From the NCBI RefSeq assembly GCF_041925275.1, contig NZ_JBHEUZ010000002.1, positions 1-64,000 on the forward strand: 64,000 bases of DNA, written 5' to 3'. Shown piece after piece: positions 60,485-64,000 of this stretch. Made by a program: the position numbers and the translations under genes. The notes under the pieces were generated by a model. That model saw only the letters and a program-made list of their open reading frames with translations, ran no database searches and had not been told where the DNA came from. Positions within the stretch are counted from its first letter, which is position 1. Each line of letters starts with the position of its first letter. This DNA comes from Parapedobacter pyrenivorans_A (GTDB taxonomy: Bacteria > Bacteroidota > Bacteroidia > Sphingobacteriales > Sphingobacteriaceae).

Positions 60485-62404
60485 ATGATAGATTTAATTT
60501 GGTTGATTCCACTGTTGCCACTGGTTGGCTTTCTGCTTAACGGAATTGGCAGGAATGTGTTGCCAAAACCGTTGGTTGGGCTACTGGGTAGCGGCGTGGT
60601 GCTGGCTTCGTTTCTGTTGAGTTGCGGCGTGTTCGCAGAAGTATACTCGGCCCGGCAAGCCGGTGAATCCGCAACGTTTGTCCAATCCGTTTTTGAATGG
60701 ATTAACGCCGGTAGCCTAAACGTTTCACTGTCCTTCCTGGTAGACCCGCTAAGCGCTATCATGCTGCTCATCGTCACCGGCATTGGTTTTCTCATCCACG
60801 TCTATTCCATCGGTTACATGAAACACGATGCAGGGTTTGCCAAGTTTTTCGCATTCCTCAACCTATTTGTCTTCTTCATGTTGCTGTTGGTATTGGGGTC
60901 AAACTACGTGGTCATGTTCATCGGCTGGGAAGGCGTTGGCTTGTGTTCGTACCTGCTGATCGGCTTCTGGTTTAAGAACAAGGAATTTGCCAGTGCCGGC
61001 AAGAAGGCATTCGTGATGAACCGTATCGGCGACCTGAGTTTCCTCATTGCCGTATTCATGATATTCAACACTTTCGGTACGCTGGAGTTTGCAGGTGTAT
61101 TTCCCCAAGCGGCCGGAATGGCCATGGGCGATACGACGTTGCTGTTGATTACGTTGCTGCTGTTTATAGCGGCTACCGGTAAATCCGCCCAGATACCGCT
61201 GTTTACCTGGTTGCCCGATGCGATGGCCGGTCCCACGCCCGTGTCGGCCTTGATCCATGCCGCCACGATGGTTACCGCCGGTATTTACATGATTGCACGG
61301 TCAAACATCCTGTTTACGCTCTCGCCGATCACCTTGCAGGTGGTCGCGGCTATCGGCATCTGCACGGCGTTGCTGGCAGCAGCCATCGCCATTACGCAGA
61401 ATGACATCAAGAAAGTGTTGGCCTATTCCACCGTATCCCAATTGGGCTATATGTTTTTGGGGTTGGGCGTCGGTGCTTTCACGGGGGCCTTTTTCCACGT
61501 CATCACCCACGCTTTTTTCAAAGCGTTGTTGTTTTTGGGAGCTGGGTCTGTGATCCACGCCATGAGTGATGAACAGGACATGCGCAGCATGGGTGGTTTG
61601 AAAAAGCACTTACCCGTTACGTACGTGACCATGCTCGTTGCCACGATCGCCATCGCGGGTATACCGCCACTATCCGGCTTCTTCTCCAAAGACGAAATTC
61701 TTGCCCATGCATTTGCCGAAAATAAAGTGCTGTGGGTACTTGGGTTCATTGGGGCGTTGTTTACGGCATTTTACATGTTCCGGATGCTGTCCCTTACATT
61801 TTTCGGTAAATTCAGGGGTACGGCCGAGCAGGCCAGCCATTTGCACGAATCGCCCGCCACGATGACGGTACCGTTGATTATCCTGGCCGTGTTGTCGGCC
61901 ATTGGTGGTTTGCTTAATGTGCCGTCGGCATTGGGTGGCGGGCATGCATTGGCCGACTTCCTTTCTCCGGTATTTGCAGATTCCACGGCTGTTACCGGAG
62001 CGTTCCATCTAGACCACAGTACCGAGTACGTCCTCATGGCCGTGTCGGCGGTGGCAGCAATCGTCATGGCGGTATTGGCCTACCGGCAATACGCGGTGAA
62101 GGGTGTCGTGCCCGGCGCGGACGATGCACCACGCGGATTGTTGGCCAGACTCTCCTACCATAAGTTTTATGTGGATGAGCTTTACGACGCCATCATTGTA
62201 CGCCCTTTCAATGCGCTGTCGGTATTCTTCTACCGTATTGTTGACCGGGCAGGAATTGATGGGCTGGTGAATGGCTTGGGCAAGCGTGTTGGTGAGTCGA
62301 GTGGTGGAATCCGGCTTCTGCAGACCGGCAACGTGGGTTCGTATATCTTTATGATGGTCATCGCCGTCGTGGTGCTCTTGGCCTATGGTTTTTTTAACGG
62401 TTAA
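60485..62404 (+). CDS. nuoL: NADH-quinone oxidoreductase subunit L
   Basis: A 639-aa antiporter-like proton-pumping subunit with about 16 helices including the long lateral helix near the C-terminus. Motifs are 'FIGWEGVGLCSYLLIGFW', 'QIPLFTWLPDAMAGPTPVSA' and 'HAFFKALLFLGAGSVIHAM', which contain the key Glu, Lys and His residues. Confidence 0.96.
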   Translation: MIDLIWLIPLLPLVGFLLNGIGRNVLPKPLVGLLGSGVVLASFLLSCGVFAEVYSARQAGESATFVQSVFEWINAGSLNVSLSFLVDPLSAIMLLIVTGIGFLIHVYSIGYMKHDAGFAKFFAFLNLFVFFMLLLVLGSNYVVMFIGWEGVGLCSYLLIGFWFKNKEFASAGKKAFVMNRIGDLSFLIAVFMIFNTFGTLEFAGVFPQAAGMAMGDTTLLLITLLLFIAATGKSAQIPLFTWLPDAMAGPTPVSALIHAATMVTAGIYMIARSNILFTLSPITLQVVAAIGICTALLAAAIAITQNDIKKVLAYSTVSQLGYMFLGLGVGAFTGAFFHVITHAFFKALLFLGAGSVIHAMSDEQDMRSMGGLKKHLPVTYVTMLVATIAIAGIPPLSGFFSKDEILAHAFAENKVLWVLGFIGALFTAFYMFRMLSLTFFGKFRGTAEQASHLHESPATMTVPLIILAVLSAIGGLLNVPSALGGGHALADFLSPVFADSTAVTGAFHLDHSTEYVLMAVSAVAAIVMAVLAYRQYAVKGVVPGADDAPRGLLARLSYHKFYVDELYDAIIVRPFNALSVFFYRIVDRAGIDGLVNGLGKRVGESSGGIRLLQTGNVGSYIFMMVIAVVVLLAYGFFNG

Positions 62405-62428
62405 TCGAGACGAAGTTATATCGCGTAC

Positions 62429-63880
62429 ATGGACAATCTATTTATACTACTGTTAATTCCGGTCCTTGGTGCTTTGGTGCTTGCGTTCGTACGGCAGGCG
62501 CGCACGGCCAAGCAATTGGCGCTGTTGGTATCGCTGCTTTCCTTGGCGCTCACAATCCCGTTCCTGGTCAATTTCGTGCCGGATGCCAGTATGCAATTCG
62601 AGCAGCGGTTTGCCTGGATACCCGCATTGGGCATCCATTTCTATATCGGTATCGATGGGATTAGCTTACCGCTTGTGCTGCTCACCAACGGACTCATTCC
62701 CTTGATTATCCTTTCGGCATTCAGCCACGACTACAAAGGCGGTTTCTACGCATTGGTGTTGTTTATGCAGGCTGGGCTCTTGCTGGTATTCACCGCCCTA
62801 GACGCCTTCGCATTTTACGTCGGATGGGAGGTTGCGCTGATTCCGATTTACTTTATCTGCGCCCTATGGGGCGGAGAGAACCGCATCCGTGTAAACCTCA
62901 AATTCTTTATCTATACGTTTTTCGGAAGCCTACTGATGCTCATCGCGATCATCTACCTGCACGTGCAGGTACCGTCGGGCGATTACGAACTCAGCTCGTT
63001 TTACCAGCTGGCACTCGATAGCGGTACGCAACGGTGGATTTTCTGGGCATTCTTCATTGCCTTCGCGATCAAGATGCCGATTTTCCCCTTCCACACCTGG
63101 CAGCCCGATACCTATACCGAGGCACCCACGGCGGGCACGATGTTGTTGGCGGCAATCATGCTCAAAATGGGTGTGTATGGCCTTATCCGGTGGCTCATCC
63201 CGATTGCACCGTTGGGTGTGGCAGCTTACGGGCAGCTGGCTTTGGTACTGTGTATCATCGGTGTCGTGTATGCATCCATCATCGCGTTTAAGCAAGGCGA
63301 TGCGAAGCGGCTGATTGCTTACTCGTCCATTGCCCACGTAGGGCTCATCGGCGCGGGAGTTTTTGTTTGGAACGTACAGGGATTGCAGGGTGCCATCATC
63401 CAGATGATTAACCACGGTATCAGTGTATTGGGCTTGTTCTTTGTTGTAGATATCCTTGTACGCCGGCTAGGTACACGTGATTTGGCCGCCATGGGCGGTA
63501 TTGCCAAATCGGCACCCGTACTGGCGATAATGTTCTTGACCATCGTGATGGGGGCAATCGGCCTACCGCTCACCAACGGGTTTATCGGCGAATTCCTGTT
63601 GTTGATGGGCATTTATCAGTATGGTGTCTGGTATGCCGTATTCGGTGGGCTCACCATCATCCTTGCTGCCGTATACTTGCTACGGATGTACCAAAAGGTG
63701 ATGTTGGGTGAGGTGAATGCCCAAACAAGTAATTTTGCCGACTTAAAAGGCACCGAGTGGGTGGTGTTGGCTGTCGTGGTGGTGTTGGTGGTCGGTATCG
63801 GCGTGTATCCGAAGCCGTTACTGGATATCTCGGAGGCCGCCGTTACGGAGTTGATCGATAAGGTCAGTTTGGTTAAGTAA
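62429..63880 (+). CDS. nuoM: NADH-quinone oxidoreductase subunit M
   Basis: A 483-aa antiporter-like proton-pumping subunit with about 14 helices. 'FYVGWEVALIPIYFICALWG' contains the conserved Glu, 'IKMPIFPFHTWQPDTYTEAP' the conserved Lys, and 'YSSIAHVGLIGAGVFVWNV' follows. It lies 24 nt after nuoL. Confidence 0.96.
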   Translation: MDNLFILLLIPVLGALVLAFVRQARTAKQLALLVSLLSLALTIPFLVNFVPDASMQFEQRFAWIPALGIHFYIGIDGISLPLVLLTNGLIPLIILSAFSHDYKGGFYALVLFMQAGLLLVFTALDAFAFYVGWEVALIPIYFICALWGGENRIRVNLKFFIYTFFGSLLMLIAIIYLHVQVPSGDYELSSFYQLALDSGTQRWIFWAFFIAFAIKMPIFPFHTWQPDTYTEAPTAGTMLLAAIMLKMGVYGLIRWLIPIAPLGVAAYGQLALVLCIIGVVYASIIAFKQGDAKRLIAYSSIAHVGLIGAGVFVWNVQGLQGAIIQMINHGISVLGLFFVVDILVRRLGTRDLAAMGGIAKSAPVLAIMFLTIVMGAIGLPLTNGFIGEFLLLMGIYQYGVWYAVFGGLTIILAAVYLLRMYQKVMLGEVNAQTSNFADLKGTEWVVLAVVVVLVVGIGVYPKPLLDISEAAVTELIDKVSLVK

Positions 63881-63932
63881 AACGAAGGAATGCATATCCC
63901 GGAAGTGAAGGGATTAAGATAATAAACGAAAC

Positions 63933-64000
63933 ATGAGTGCAATCATTACGCTGTCTTTGTTAGCCATATTGGTGCTGTATTTGGGATTGTTCAAAGCCCG
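63933..64000 (+). CDS. nuoN: NADH-quinone oxidoreductase subunit N (5' end only)
   Basis: A partial gene cut by the window end. From ATG 63933 the visible 22 residues begin 'MSAIITLSLLAILVLYLGLF', a hydrophobic first helix typical of NuoN in this group. Position after nuoM completes the A-N order. It starts 52 nt after the nuoM stop. Confidence 0.85.
   Translation, partial: MSAIITLSLLAILVLYLGLFKA

Noticed and set aside
1..64000. tRNA, rRNA, insertion sequences, attachment sites
   Set aside because: I looked for cloverleaf-like 70-90-nt stretches, transposase motifs and terminal inverted repeats with target duplications in the gaps and found none that I could support.

Overview
This window looks like chromosomal DNA from a member of the Bacteroidota, most likely the family Sphingobacteriaceae (a Parapedobacter- or Olivibacter-like relative; the genus is inference). 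The evidence is the promoter style (a -7 box TAnnTTTG, sometimes with TTG about 20 nt upstream), families largely restricted to the phylum (DUF4954, DUF3078, DUF4407, DUF4199, CarboxypepD_reg proteins, an OMP_b-brl_3-type receptor), the exbB-exbD-exbD-tonB operon and a short NuoG. By eye the GC content is moderate, near 50%. I found no tRNA, rRNA, CRISPR array, insertion sequence or prophage.

Layout: 0-3.5 kb holds a DUF4954 hexapeptide-repeat protein and a conserved lipoprotein. 3.5-7.8 kb is a five-gene leftward cell-wall locus (two glucosaminidase-LysM proteins, a CarboxypepD_reg protein, DUF3078, an amidase lipoprotein). 7.8-14.5 kb holds an O-methyltransferase, DUF4407, a LytS/LytTR-type two-component pair, TolC and an orphan ABC ATPase. 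14.5-17 kb is an ECF sigma / membrane anti-sigma / outer-membrane barrel module. 17.1-18.5 kb has three small AT-richer genes. 18.6-21.4 kb is pyruvate dehydrogenase E2 and E1-alpha. 21.5-32.5 kb holds TraB/GumN, a UDP-glucose dehydrogenase of unusual composition, dnaG-yraN, a glutamine cyclotransferase, TrkH-TrkA potassium uptake and a YfhO-like membrane protein.

32.5-33.6 kb is the strangest stretch. It contains 22 contiguous 21-bp repeats arranged in 105-bp higher-order units, followed by a decayed sialidase gene I recognised from three broken reading frames. 33.6-45.7 kb holds rnhB, a beta-sandwich protein plus giant outer-membrane receptor pair, an M16 peptidase, a Tat-exported Gfo/Idh/MocA oxidoreductase with an alpha/beta hydrolase, fabD, metK, a lipid kinase and a SUI1-like factor. 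46-52 kb is the Ton energisation operon (exbB, exbD, exbD, tonB, small membrane protein, PstS-like protein, TPR protein), closed by a clear terminator. 52.1-64 kb is the respiratory Complex I operon nuoA to nuoN, with nuoN cut by the window end.

How the parts work together: Complex I and pyruvate dehydrogenase supply reducing power and proton motive force. The ExbB/ExbD/TonB system uses that force to energise outer-membrane receptors such as the one at 35.2-38.1 kb. The cell-wall genes and the sigma/anti-sigma/barrel module maintain the envelope. Beyond genes, the window carries several families of short word-like intergenic repeats, a recurrent arrangement with the -7 box only 5-6 nt before the start codon (suggesting leaderless mRNAs), and an intrinsic terminator isolating nuoA from nuoB-N.
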